The notes beneath the pieces were generated by a model. It searched no databases, had not been told where the DNA came from, and saw only the letters and a list, made by a program, of their open reading frames with translations. Below, piece by piece: positions 8,741 through 17,479 of a stretch of DNA of 64,000 bases. The stretch is from contig NZ_RQZG01000007.1 in the NCBI RefSeq assembly GCF_003859805.1, positions 24,312-88,311 on the forward strand, in the 5' to 3' direction. Each line of letters begins with the position of its first letter. The first letter of the stretch is position 1. The DNA is from Arachnia propionica (GTDB taxonomy: Bacteria; Actinomycetota; Actinomycetes; Propionibacteriales; Propionibacteriaceae). A program made the translations under genes and the position numbers.

Positions 8741-9173
8741 CTACACGACCACGATCTGGAGGAGGTGCTCAAGCCCCCGGAAGTCCGACGGGTTCCGGGT
8801 ATGCAGAGGAACTTCCTCAGCCACTGCTGTGGCTGCTGTGAGACAGTCAGCGACACGGGGCCCGGGGTTACGTCCCGCTGCAAGAACAGCGGCGTAGATG
8901 TGTCCGTAGGCGCGGGCAGCACGCACTCCGAAGGGAAAGGGCTCAAAAAGCATCTCCACGCGCTGCAGCCGCTCCTGGCGTCGCGCACGCTCCACGAGGT
9001 CTTCCGTCGCCAGCGGCCCCGCCGCAAGTTCGGCCAAGGCAATCGCGGCGATCCCTGCAGTCGAAGGTGATCGCGGCGATTCCTGCAGTCGCAGGAAGAA
9101 GAGCTGGGTCAATCCCTCCCAGGTCGATCACCACCGAGGTATCCAGAATCCCCGAGGCGAGAGGGTTGGACAT
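8741..9173 (-). pseudogene. PIN-domain toxin (VapC-like), frameshifted by 28-bp duplication
   Basis: The N-terminus (SGILDTSVVIDLGGIDPALLP) carries the first PIN aspartates. It is then interrupted by a tandem duplication at 9042-9097, after which the rest of the PIN domain (ALAELAAGPLATEDLVERAR onward, including VADCLTAATA) continues in another frame. Removing one 28-bp unit would restore a roughly 135-residue VapC-like ribonuclease. The gene therefore looks inactivated, unless the duplication is phase-variable or an assembly artefact. The Phd-type antitoxin lies directly upstream and overlaps its 5' end. Confidence 0.75.
9042..9097. repeat. 28-bp tandem duplication inside the PIN toxin gene
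   Basis: Two copies of a 28-bp unit (9042-9069 and 9070-9097) differ at only a few positions. Because 28 is not a multiple of three, the duplication shifts the toxin frame. Both units encode the TAGIAAI peptide in their own frame. Confidence 0.8.
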
Positions 9174-9420
9174 GAGGCTCCATCTCTTGGTCCACGACTG
9201 CATCCACGTCTTTGCTCAGCCGTTCCAGGTCCACCTGCGGGCATCCGCGAAAGACCTCAGCGATGACGTGGACATTCACCATGCGTTGCCGACGAAGCGG
9301 CCTGAGCTCTCCCACAGGAAGGAAGTTGCGGGTCAGCAAAAAACTCCGTCCCTCCTCAAGGGCACGCACGATACGGCCACTGCCATTGCGTAGCTCGCGT
9401 TGGCTGATGACCTCACTCAT
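9109..9420 (-). CDS. antitoxin, Phd/YefM-like
   Basis: The first half, beginning MSEVISQRELRNGSGRIVR, is a typical Phd/YefM-type DNA-binding antitoxin with the helix followed by the LTRNFLPVGELRPL strand pair. The middle residues DVDAVVDQEMEP are the usual toxin-binding tail. The predicted C-terminus then runs 60 bases into the toxin gene, longer than usual, so the 3' end may also be altered. Such proteins neutralise the partner PIN ribonuclease and autorepress the operon. I chose ATG 9420; the upstream extension to 9516 is arginine-rich and not family-like. Confidence 0.75.
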   Translation of the reverse strand: MSEVISQRELRNGSGRIVRALEEGRSFLLTRNFLPVGELRPLRRQRMVNVHVIAEVFRGCPQVDLERLSKDVDAVVDQEMEPHVQPSRLGDSGYLGGDRPGRD

Positions 9421-9454
9421 GAAACCACTGCAGCGCCGGGTGCTACGGCTGGGC

Positions 9455-11266
9455 TCAGCGTGCTTCCTCCTCGTCGCCCTCCTCCGGCTCAGGGGTCGGC
9501 ACGAGAGCACCCACACCCTGGCCCGGGGCGGTACGACCCACCGCCAGGGCGAAGTCGTCGCCGTGGGCGCTGACGCCCTGGACGACCGCCTGGTCGATGG
9601 CCATCTCCGCGTAGCGACCCCGGACGATGCGTGGGTCGTGACGCAGGTCCCGCATCAGGGCCGCCGCCATCGCGATGAGCACCACGAGGAAGGGCAGGCC
9701 CGCGATGATGGTCACCGACTGCAGACCCGACAGGGCGTCCTTGCCGCCGACGACCAGCATGATCGCCGCCACCGCCCCGGTCACCACGCCCCAGAACACC
9801 ACCGTGAGGCGACGCGGCTCCATGGTGCCGTTCTCGCTCAGGGTGCCCATGACGATGGATGCGGAATCCGCGCCGGAGACGAAGAAGATGCCCACGAGGA
9901 TCATCACCAGCACCGAGGTGAGCCCCTCCCACGGCATGGTGTGCAGCAGCGCGAACAGCGTCGACTCGGCATCTCCGACCTCGGACAGGGCCGCCCCCTG
10001 CTGCTCGGCGTTGATCGCGGCCCCGCCGAAGATGCAGAACCACACCAGCGAGACCATGCTGGGCAGCAGCAGCACCCCGGAGACGAACTGCCGGATGGTG
10101 CGGCCCTTGGAGATGCGGGCGATGAACATGCCGACGAAGGGCGTCCAGGACACCCACCAGGCCCAGTAGAAGATGGTCCACGACGCCAGCCACTCCTCGG
10201 CGTCCGGGCCGAGTGCGGCCGTTGTCGAGGACATCAGCATGATCTGCTGGAAGTAGGTGCCGAGCGTGGTGGGCAGCAGGTTGAGGATGAACAGCGTCGG
10301 CCCGCCGACGAAGACGAACAGTGCCAGCGCCACCGCCAGCCCCATGTTGATGTTCGACAACCACTGGATGCCCTTGGCGATGCCGGAGACGGCCGAGACG
10401 ATGAAGCAGATGGTCAGTCCGCAGATGAGCAGGATCAGGAAGGCGTTGCCGACCTCACCGATCCAGCCGACGATCTGGGCTCCGTGTGCGATCTGCAGGA
10501 CCCCCAGGCCCAGCGAGGTGGCGGACCCGAACAGGGTCGCGAAGATCGCGAAGATGTCGATGACCTTCCCGCCCGGCCCGTAGGTCTGGCGTTTGCCGAG
10601 CAGCGGTTCGAAGACCGCCGAGATGGTCAGTGGTCGTCCCTTGCGGAAGACGCTGTAGGCGATGGCCACCCCGGCGATGGCGTAGATCGCCCACGGGTGC
10701 AGGCCCCAGTGGAACAAGGTGGTCGCCATGGCGTCGCGGACCGCGTCGGCCTCGCTCGTCGAGGGCTGCCCCGGCGGTGTGGTGACGAAGTGGGACAGCG
10801 GTTCGGCCGCGCCGTAGAACATCAGCCCGATCCCCATGCCGGCGCTGAACATCATCGCCACCCAGGAGATGGTGGAGAACTCCGGGCTCTCCCCGTCACG
10901 GGCCAGCGGGATCGCCCCGTAGCGGCTGGCCGCCAGCCAGAGCACGAAGAAGACGAATCCCGTGGCGGCCAGCCCGAACAGCCAGCCGGTGTTGGCCACC
11001 ACCCAGGTCAGTCCGGTCTTCGAGGCCCCGCCGAGCGTCGTGGGGGACAGCACGCCCCACAGCACGAAGGCCACGGAGACCACGGCCGTGAAACCGAAGA
11101 CCACCTTGTCCAACCTGCCGGGCTGTTCATCGCGCAGCTCCTCGACGGTGGGCTCCAACGCGGGATGGCTGATGGTCTCTCCTCGTAGCCTCTGAAGCCC
11201 TGCCATCCCGGCCCAGGACAGCCGTGGTCCGCGGATGCGTTCTCCTCGTTTGCTGCGGGCTCGCAC
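9455..11266 (-). CDS. BCCT-family osmolyte transporter
   Basis: A 603-residue transporter of the betaine/carnitine/choline family, with twelve predicted membrane helices. It has the family signatures GMGIGLMFYGAAEPL near the first third and the WTIFYWAWWVSWTPFVGMF helix that forms the substrate aromatic box. The C-terminal tail is short and acidic (EPEEGDEEEAR). Such proteins import glycine betaine or related quaternary amines with Na+ or H+ during osmotic stress. The start is GTG 11266 with AAGGAG upstream. The leader carries a TGAGGGT/ACCCTCA stem. It is monocistronic; the ligand is unproven. Confidence 0.92.
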   Translation of the reverse strand: MRARSKRGERIRGPRLSWAGMAGLQRLRGETISHPALEPTVEELRDEQPGRLDKVVFGFTAVVSVAFVLWGVLSPTTLGGASKTGLTWVVANTGWLFGLAATGFVFFVLWLAASRYGAIPLARDGESPEFSTISWVAMMFSAGMGIGLMFYGAAEPLSHFVTTPPGQPSTSEADAVRDAMATTLFHWGLHPWAIYAIAGVAIAYSVFRKGRPLTISAVFEPLLGKRQTYGPGGKVIDIFAIFATLFGSATSLGLGVLQIAHGAQIVGWIGEVGNAFLILLICGLTICFIVSAVSGIAKGIQWLSNINMGLAVALALFVFVGGPTLFILNLLPTTLGTYFQQIMLMSSTTAALGPDAEEWLASWTIFYWAWWVSWTPFVGMFIARISKGRTIRQFVSGVLLLPSMVSLVWFCIFGGAAINAEQQGAALSEVGDAESTLFALLHTMPWEGLTSVLVMILVGIFFVSGADSASIVMGTLSENGTMEPRRLTVVFWGVVTGAVAAIMLVVGGKDALSGLQSVTIIAGLPFLVVLIAMAAALMRDLRHDPRIVRGRYAEMAIDQAVVQGVSAHGDDFALAVGRTAPGQGVGALVPTPEPEEGDEEEAR

Positions 11267-11361
11267 GTCGTCTCTCCTTCTCTTGAGGGTCGTCCCCCTC
11301 GTAGGAGGCTACCCTCAGGAGAAGTCACAACAAACGGCCCGTTGTCGATCTTTCGGCCAGA

Positions 11362-12630
11362 TCATGACTGGAGACGCCGCTTGGCCAGGGCCCACTCGAT
11401 CACATCCCCCATCGACAACTCCCTGGCGGCGGCCGCCGCGCCGAGTGAGATGACGTCCTCCCCGAGGGGTGAGGCGAGCACCTTCGGCCTCAGCCTGCCC
11501 GTCGTGTCGGTCTGCCCTTCCCGCACCGCATCGAGCACGGGACCGATGTCAGCGGCGACCGGCCCGGCGATGACGACCGCAGCCGGATCGTAGACCTGCG
11601 CCATCAGGTCGACGATGCGGCCGGTCAGGCGGACCAGCTCATGGAACAGCGGGGCCATGACCGGGTCCTCGGGATCGAGCAGCGCCAGGAGCGACTCCCG
11701 TGCCCGCACCCCGGCCAGGTACTCCCGCCACGGGTGCTCGGCGGGGAGCTCGTCCTTCCGCCAGTGACCACGGACCCACTCCTCCACGATCTCGTGGAAT
11801 CCCGCCGATGTGCCGATCCCCTCGACCATCTCGAAGAAGCCGAGTTCCCCGACGGCCCCGTTGGCCCCCCTCAGCAGTTGCCCGTCCATCACGACCCCCG
11901 CACCGATCCCCCAGGCCAGGAGCAGGGTCACGAAGTCCTGTTCCTGGCGGGCGGCCCCGAAGTGCAGTTCGGCCAGGGCCGCCAGGGCCGCGTCGTTCTC
12001 GATCCGCACGTGGGCGAAGTCCTCCCGGAACATCTCCAGCAGCCCGGCGTGCATGATCCTCCAGAAGCCCAACTCTCCCTCCGGGGAACAGCCATGGCCG
12101 TCGACAGGGGCCGGCACCCCGATTCCCATCACGAGGACGTCGACGTCCTGGGCCCCTGCCTCATGCAACGCCGTGGCGACGGCGGAGCGTGCGAGTTCCC
12201 GCCTGAGCGCCGGGTCCTGATGGTGCGCCGGGTCGGCATCCGGGATGTCGATGCCCCATCTGGCCAGGACGTTCCCGGCGAGATCGGTGACGGTGGCGGC
12301 CATCTTCTGCTGGCCGGCCTCCAACCCGACGACGACACCGGCCTCGACCCCGACGCGCAGCCGGAACCGCCGTGCGGGTCGCCCCATCACCGGCCCCTCC
12401 CCGGTGCAGCTCAGTTCCTCGACCAGTCCGAGCTCTCCCAGGGCGTCGAGGGCCTGCAGCGCGGTGGAACGGGTCACCCCGGCATGTTCCATGACGTCGT
12501 CGGCCCGCAGGACCTCCCCCTCCCAGGCGACCTCCAGCACCGCCCGGGTGCTGGCGCGTCGGCACACCTGTTCCAGCACTGGATTCACCACAGCTGCTGA
12601 CACCTCCCCGTCCTTGCGGTAAACTACCAC
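11362..12630 (-). CDS. ROK-family transcriptional regulator of alpha-glucoside operon
   Basis: A 422-residue ROK repressor: an N-terminal winged helix (VMEHAGVTRSTALQALDALGELGLVEE, about residues 45-72) followed by a sugar-kinase-like fold with the ENDAALAALAE strand. The usual ROK zinc motif CxCGxxGCxE is absent; the corresponding region reads GANGAVGELGFFE. It is divergent from the alpha-glucoside transporter genes, and an 11-bp inverted repeat lies between them, so it most likely represses both and is released by an imported sugar. The start is uncertain: GTG 12630 or the GTG codons near 12591, which follow GGGGAGG. Confidence 0.85.
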   Translation of the reverse strand: MVVYRKDGEVSAAVVNPVLEQVCRRASTRAVLEVAWEGEVLRADDVMEHAGVTRSTALQALDALGELGLVEELSCTGEGPVMGRPARRFRLRVGVEAGVVVGLEAGQQKMAATVTDLAGNVLARWGIDIPDADPAHHQDPALRRELARSAVATALHEAGAQDVDVLVMGIGVPAPVDGHGCSPEGELGFWRIMHAGLLEMFREDFAHVRIENDAALAALAELHFGAARQEQDFVTLLLAWGIGAGVVMDGQLLRGANGAVGELGFFEMVEGIGTSAGFHEIVEEWVRGHWRKDELPAEHPWREYLAGVRARESLLALLDPEDPVMAPLFHELVRLTGRIVDLMAQVYDPAAVVIAGPVAADIGPVLDAVREGQTDTTGRLRPKVLASPLGEDVISLGAAAAARELSMGDVIEWALAKRRLQS

Positions 12631-12632
12631 CA

Positions 12633-12663
12633 GAAACTTGATTCAGTGAGCAAATCAAGTTTC
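12633..12663. promoter_or_regulatory. operator: 11-bp inverted repeat, 9-bp spacer
   Basis: GAAACTTGATT at 12633-12643 is mirrored by AATCAAGTTTC at 12653-12663. It lies between the divergent ROK regulator and the alpha-glucoside operon, just downstream of a TAAACT hexamer (12620-12625) that could be the operon's -10. The AT-rich palindrome contrasts with the GC-rich surroundings, as for ROK operators. Confidence 0.7.
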
Positions 12664-12693
12664 CACACAGTCGATGGAGACGAGGAGATGGGC

Positions 12694-13989
12694 ATGACAC
12701 CCATGAGACACGGCCGCCTGCCAGGCGGTTCGACACGCCCCCACCCCATGATCAGCAGACGCGGACTGCTGACCGCGGCAGCAGGCATCGCCGCAGGCAG
12801 CGCCCTCGCCGGGTGCTCCGGCAGCGGGAGGACGGTGCTGTTCCACCAGTCGAAACCCGAGGCGGTGCCCTACTTCGGTGATCTGGCCGACCAGTTCACC
12901 GGTTCCCAGAGCACCTACCGGATCCTCCATGACATCTCGACGAACCTGTCCGCCAGCTTCGTGCGCAACAATCCGCCGGACCTCGGGATGCTCAACTACA
13001 ACCTGGAGATGGCGCGGTTCATGGAACGCGGTGCCCTGAGCGACCTGTCCGACCTCCCGGAGGCCGGGCGCATCCTCGACAACATCGTCGAGTTGTCGAA
13101 GTCCTACCCGCAGTACAAGGACCGCACCAGCGTGATCCCCTACTCCGCCATGGCGGCCTCGGTGATCTACAACAAACGGATCTTCGCCGACAACAACCTG
13201 GAGGTGCCTCAGACCTGGGACGCGTTCATCGATGTCTGTGAACGCCTCAAGGCCGCTGGCATCACGCCGATCTACGCCACCTTCCTCGACACCTGGACCA
13301 TCATGCAGGGCTGGTTCGACTACCCCGCCGGCGGGATGGTCGACATCGCCGGGTTCTACCGCACCATGAACGAGCTCGGCCCCGAGGTCAGCCCCGACTC
13401 CGAGGTCTCCTTCTCCAGCGTCATGCTGGAACCGGTGCAGAAGATGGTGGAACTCACCAAGTACATCAACGACGACGCCCGAAGCCGCACCTACGGCGAC
13501 GGCAACACCGCCTTCGCGAACGACCAGGCCGCGATGATCCTCCAGGGGCCATGGGCCTTCAGCGAGTTCGAGAAGGCGAACAAGGACCAGGACCTCGGCA
13601 CCTTCCCCTTCCCCGCCACCAATGCCACCGACGACCTCAAGGTCCGGGTCAACATCGACCTGGCGCTGTGGGTACCGGAGGCCGCCGATGCACAGGAAGG
13701 GGCCCGCCAGTTCCTGCAGTACCTGATGAGCCCTGAGATCCAGCACCCCTACAACGCGCAGTTCCTGGGCTTCGGGACCACCAAGGACGCCCCACCCGTG
13801 ACCGATGAACGCATCGTCGGAATGAGTGACTACTACGCGCAGGGCCGGTTCTACATGGGGGCCTCCCAGTTCATCCCCAAGAACATCCCCGCCTACAACT
13901 ACTTCCAGGCCATCGTCCTGGGAGCCGAACCGGAACCCGTCCTCGCCCAGCTCGACCGCGACTGGGCCCGTCTCGCCTTCCGCGACTGA
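12694..13989 (+). CDS. sugar ABC transporter substrate-binding lipoprotein
   Basis: A 431-residue family 1 extracellular binding protein. The N-terminus has SRRGLLTAAAG, suggesting Tat or Sec export of a lipoprotein, and the lipobox LAGC near residue 42. The mature part shows the expected QGPWAFSEF segment of oligosaccharide-binding proteins. It captures a sugar, probably an alpha-glucoside given the downstream glucosidases, and delivers it to the two permeases. The start ATG 12694 is six bases after GAGGAG; the frame is open to 12646 but that part overlaps the operator. First gene of a five-gene operon. Confidence 0.9.
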   Translation: MTPMRHGRLPGGSTRPHPMISRRGLLTAAAGIAAGSALAGCSGSGRTVLFHQSKPEAVPYFGDLADQFTGSQSTYRILHDISTNLSASFVRNNPPDLGMLNYNLEMARFMERGALSDLSDLPEAGRILDNIVELSKSYPQYKDRTSVIPYSAMAASVIYNKRIFADNNLEVPQTWDAFIDVCERLKAAGITPIYATFLDTWTIMQGWFDYPAGGMVDIAGFYRTMNELGPEVSPDSEVSFSSVMLEPVQKMVELTKYINDDARSRTYGDGNTAFANDQAAMILQGPWAFSEFEKANKDQDLGTFPFPATNATDDLKVRVNIDLALWVPEAADAQEGARQFLQYLMSPEIQHPYNAQFLGFGTTKDAPPVTDERIVGMSDYYAQGRFYMGASQFIPKNIPAYNYFQAIVLGAEPEPVLAQLDRDWARLAFRD

Positions 13990-14001
13990 AGGAGACCAGC
14001 C

Positions 14002-14889
14002 ATGTCATCCAAGGACAAGACCGCCCTGCGTCGTCGCCCGGTCGAGCCCATCTACTGGGTCTTCCTGCTGCCTGCCCTGCTGGCCTTCACCCTGCTCGTG
14101 GCCTACCCGGCCCTCGAGGGGCTGGTGATGAGTTTCACCAACTCCATCGGCTTCGGTGACTTCAAGGTGGTGGGCCTGCGCAACTACATCGCCCTGTTCC
14201 AGGACGAGAACATCGTCTCCTCCTACGCCTTCACCTTCCTGTTCGCCCTCGTCACGGTGCTGCTGGTCAACGTCATCGCGTTCTTCCTGGCGCTGGCCCT
14301 GACCGCGAACCTCAAGCTGAAGACCCCACTGCGGGCCATCTACGTGATCCCCATGGTGATCTCGGCCATCATCTACTCCTTCGTCTTCAAGTTCCTGTTC
14401 AACAACTCCCTGCCCCAGCTCGGACAGGCGCTGGGCATCGAGGACCTGTCGGTCAGCCTGCTCGCCAACGAGGGCCTCGCCTGGTTCGCCGTCGTGATCG
14501 TCACCACCTGGGGTTCGGTACCGAGCGCCCTGCTGATCTACATCGCAGGACTCACCACCATCCCCGGCGAGGTCTACGAGGCCGGCTCCATCGACGGTGC
14601 CACCGGCTGGCAGAAGCTGCGTCACATCACGTTGCCGCTGGTCGTCGGCTACATCGGCATCAACATGGTGGTGGGGCTGAAGAACTACATGCAGGTCTAC
14701 GACCAGATCGTCGCCCTCACCGCGGGCGGTCCCGGCACCGCGACCCGCAGCGTCGCCTTCACCATCTTCGACGGCTTCAACGGCGGTGACTACGCCTACC
14801 AGATGGCCAACGCGGCGGTGTTCTTCGTCATCGCGCTGATCATCGCCGGAATCCAGCTTCGTTTCACCCAGAGGAGCACTGACCGATGA
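14002..14889 (+). CDS. sugar ABC transporter permease (MalF type)
   Basis: A 295-residue inner-membrane permease with six predicted helices and the EAA loop (EVYEAGSIDGATGWQKLRHI, about residues 190-209) that contacts the ATPase. It is preceded by AAGGAG twelve bases after the binding-protein stop and overlaps the next permease by four bases (ATGA). It forms a heterodimer with that permease for sugar uptake. No ATP-binding subunit is encoded in this operon, so a shared MsmK/MalK-type ATPase from elsewhere is expected. Confidence 0.92.
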   Translation: MSSKDKTALRRRPVEPIYWVFLLPALLAFTLLVAYPALEGLVMSFTNSIGFGDFKVVGLRNYIALFQDENIVSSYAFTFLFALVTVLLVNVIAFFLALALTANLKLKTPLRAIYVIPMVISAIIYSFVFKFLFNNSLPQLGQALGIEDLSVSLLANEGLAWFAVVIVTTWGSVPSALLIYIAGLTTIPGEVYEAGSIDGATGWQKLRHITLPLVVGYIGINMVVGLKNYMQVYDQIVALTAGGPGTATRSVAFTIFDGFNGGDYAYQMANAAVFFVIALIIAGIQLRFTQRSTDR

Positions 14890-15767
14890 GCACCACGACC
14901 GCCCCCGTCCCCACGACCACGACCGTGCGGCGTCGCGGCCACGTCGGCCAGGAACGCACCAACTGGCCCGTGACCATCCTGCTGATCCTGGGCAGTGTCA
15001 CCGTGCTGGTACCGCTGTACGTCACCGTCTCGATGGCGTTCAAGACCACCGAGCAGTCCACCGACCTCAACGCCTTCTCCCTGCCCGCCCCCTTCTCCTT
15101 CGAGGGCATCCAGAAGGCCTGGGAGCTCACGAACTTCCCGCGCGCCTTCCTCGTCTCCCTCATCGTGACCCTGGTGGCCGTGGCCGGCTCGATCCTCATC
15201 TCCTCGATGGCCTCCTACGCCATCGTGCGGAACTGGGATCGGAAGTTCTTCCGCTGGTCGTTCTTCTACCTGCTGGCGGCGATGTTCATCCCCTTCCCCG
15301 TCGTCGCCCTGCCCCAGGTGAGGCTGACGGGTCTGCTGGGGTTGGACAACTACGTCGGTGTGGCATTGCTGCACATCGTGTTCAGCCTCGCGTTCAACAC
15401 CCTGTTGTTCACCGCCTATCTGCGCTCCATCCCGCTGGAACTGGAGGAGTCGATGCGGGTCGACGGCGCCACCACCGCCCAGACGTTCTGGAAGCTGATC
15501 TTCCCGCTGCTGGCCCCGATGGCCGCCACGGTGGGCATCTTCTCGTTCCTCCACTCCTGGAACGACTTCATGATGCCCTCGCTCATCATCTCGCAGCCGG
15601 AGTGGCAGACCATCCCCGTGGTCAACAACATCTTCCAGACCCAGTTCAGCAACAACTACAACGTCGCCTTCTCCTCCTACCTGATGGCGATGGCCCCCGC
15701 AATCCTGGTCTACATCCTGGCGCAGCGCTGGGTGATGTCCGGTCTCACCCAAGGAGCGATCAAGTGA
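14886..15767 (+). CDS. sugar ABC transporter permease (MalG type)
   Basis: A 293-residue partner permease with six predicted helices and the EAA loop EESMRVDGATTAQTFWKLIF near residue 190. The N-terminus is cytoplasmic and Thr/Pro/Arg-rich. It overlaps the previous permease by ATGA and the following glucosidase by GTGA, so translation is coupled throughout. Together the two permeases and the binding lipoprotein form a carbohydrate uptake (CUT1) importer. Confidence 0.92.
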   Translation: MSTTTAPVPTTTTVRRRGHVGQERTNWPVTILLILGSVTVLVPLYVTVSMAFKTTEQSTDLNAFSLPAPFSFEGIQKAWELTNFPRAFLVSLIVTLVAVAGSILISSMASYAIVRNWDRKFFRWSFFYLLAAMFIPFPVVALPQVRLTGLLGLDNYVGVALLHIVFSLAFNTLLFTAYLRSIPLELEESMRVDGATTAQTFWKLIFPLLAPMAATVGIFSFLHSWNDFMMPSLIISQPEWQTIPVVNNIFQTQFSNNYNVAFSSYLMAMAPAILVYILAQRWVMSGLTQGAIK

Positions 15768-17479
15768 CCCACCCTGAGCACCGCCCCGACGGCTGGTGGC
15801 AGCAGGCCACCGTCTACCAGATCTACCCGCGGTCCTTCCAGGACTCGAACGGCGACGGGGTGGGCGACCTCCGAGGGATCATCCAGCGCCTGGACCATCT
15901 GGCCCGGCTCGGGGTCGACGTGCTGTGGCTCTCACCCATCTACCGCTCCCCCATGGTCGACAACGGCTACGACATCTCGGACTACCGTGACATCGATCCG
16001 GTCTTCGGGACGATCAGTGACTTCGACGAGTTGCTGACCCAGGCGCACGGACTCGGCATCAAGGTGGTGATGGACCTGGTGGTCAACCACACCTCGGACC
16101 AGCATCCCTGGTTCCAGGCCTCACGTGAGAAGGACTCGCCGTACCGCGACTGGTACTTCTGGCGTCCCGCCCGACCGGGCCGGACCCCGGGGGAGCCGGG
16201 AGCCGAGCCCGACGACGGCGCCGGGGCCTTCGCACCCCGGAACTGGCACTTCGATCCGGTCAGCGGCGAGTACTACTACGGGCTGTTCAGCCCCGGCCAG
16301 CCGGACCTGAACTGGGAGAACCCGTCGGTGCGTCAGGCCGTGCACGAACTGATGCGGTTCTGGGTGGAGCGCGGGGTCGATGGTTTCCGGATGGATGTCA
16401 TCAACCTCATCTCGAAACCCGCGGCCATGACCCACGGCGAGGTCGTCGCCCCGGGCTCCAGCCACAGTGCCGCGGTGATGAACGGGCCGAGGCTGGACGA
16501 GTTCCTGGCCGAGATGAACCAGGAGGTGGGGCTCACCCGGTTGAACCTCCTCACCGTCGGGGAGATGCCCGGTTCGACGGTGGAGGTGGCGCGCCGGGTG
16601 ACGGACCCGGCCCGGGACGAGTTGAACATGGTGTTCACCTTCGAGCACATGGACCTGGACCAGGCGCCGGGAGGCGGCAAGTGGGACCTGGCCCCGCACC
16701 GGCTGGTGCCGTTCAAGCAGAACCTGGCGCACTGGCAGGAGGGGCTGGCCGACGCGGGCTGGAACTCCCTCTACCTCGACAACCACGACCAGCCCCGGGC
16801 AGCCTCCCGCTTCGGGGACGACTCACCGCACCACCGGGTGAACTCGGCGAAGACGCTCGCGACGGCGCTGCACCTGCACAAGGGCACCCCGTACGTCTAC
16901 CAGGGTGAGGAGCTGGGGATGACCAACTTCCCGTTCCGCACCATCGACGACTACCAGGACGTGGAGAGCCTCAACCACCACCGACTGGCCCTGGCCGCAG
17001 GACAGGACGAGGCAGAGGTGCTGCACGCCCTGGCGACGAAGGGTCGGGACAACGCCCGCACCCCGGTGCAGTGGGACGACTCCCCGCACGCCGGGTTCAC
17101 CACCGGAACGCCGTGGCTGGCGGTCAACCCGAACCACGTGGAGATCAATGCGGCCACCCAGGTGGATGACCCGGAATCGGTGTTCCACCACTACCGGCAG
17201 CTCATCGCCCTGCGGAAGAACGATCCGACGGTGGTGCACGGCCGTTTCGAGTTGCTGGTGCCGGATCACGAGCAGCTGTGGGCCTTCACCCGCACCCTGG
17301 GAGAGGACCGACTGCTCGTGCTGGCGAACTGCTCGTCCGAGTCCCTCGACCTGGGATCGGTCGGGTTGCCGTGTGCCGAGGGCGCGGAACTGCTGATCGG
17401 GGTGAACGTCTCCGAGGATCCGCACCGGATGAACCCGTGGGAGTCGCGGGTGCTGCGGCTGGCGGAGGGGAAGCGGTGA
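15764..17479 (+). CDS. GH13 alpha-glucosidase, oligo-1,6-glucosidase type
   Basis: A 571-residue cytoplasmic glycoside hydrolase of the GH13_31-like group. Catalytic residues are visible: nucleophile Asp in GFRMDVIN (about 210), acid/base Glu in TVGEMPG (about 267) and Asp in LDNHDQPR (about 342). In GH13 oligo-1,6-glucosidases a Val after the nucleophile (DVIN) is associated with alpha-1,6 specificity, so isomalto-oligosaccharides or panose are plausible substrates. The start is GTG 15764, overlapping the permease stop. It hydrolyses the sugar brought in by the upstream transporter. Confidence 0.9.
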   Translation: MTHPEHRPDGWWQQATVYQIYPRSFQDSNGDGVGDLRGIIQRLDHLARLGVDVLWLSPIYRSPMVDNGYDISDYRDIDPVFGTISDFDELLTQAHGLGIKVVMDLVVNHTSDQHPWFQASREKDSPYRDWYFWRPARPGRTPGEPGAEPDDGAGAFAPRNWHFDPVSGEYYYGLFSPGQPDLNWENPSVRQAVHELMRFWVERGVDGFRMDVINLISKPAAMTHGEVVAPGSSHSAAVMNGPRLDEFLAEMNQEVGLTRLNLLTVGEMPGSTVEVARRVTDPARDELNMVFTFEHMDLDQAPGGGKWDLAPHRLVPFKQNLAHWQEGLADAGWNSLYLDNHDQPRAASRFGDDSPHHRVNSAKTLATALHLHKGTPYVYQGEELGMTNFPFRTIDDYQDVESLNHHRLALAAGQDEAEVLHALATKGRDNARTPVQWDDSPHAGFTTGTPWLAVNPNHVEINAATQVDDPESVFHHYRQLIALRKNDPTVVHGRFELLVPDHEQLWAFTRTLGEDRLLVLANCSSESLDLGSVGLPCAEGAELLIGVNVSEDPHRMNPWESRVLRLAEGKR

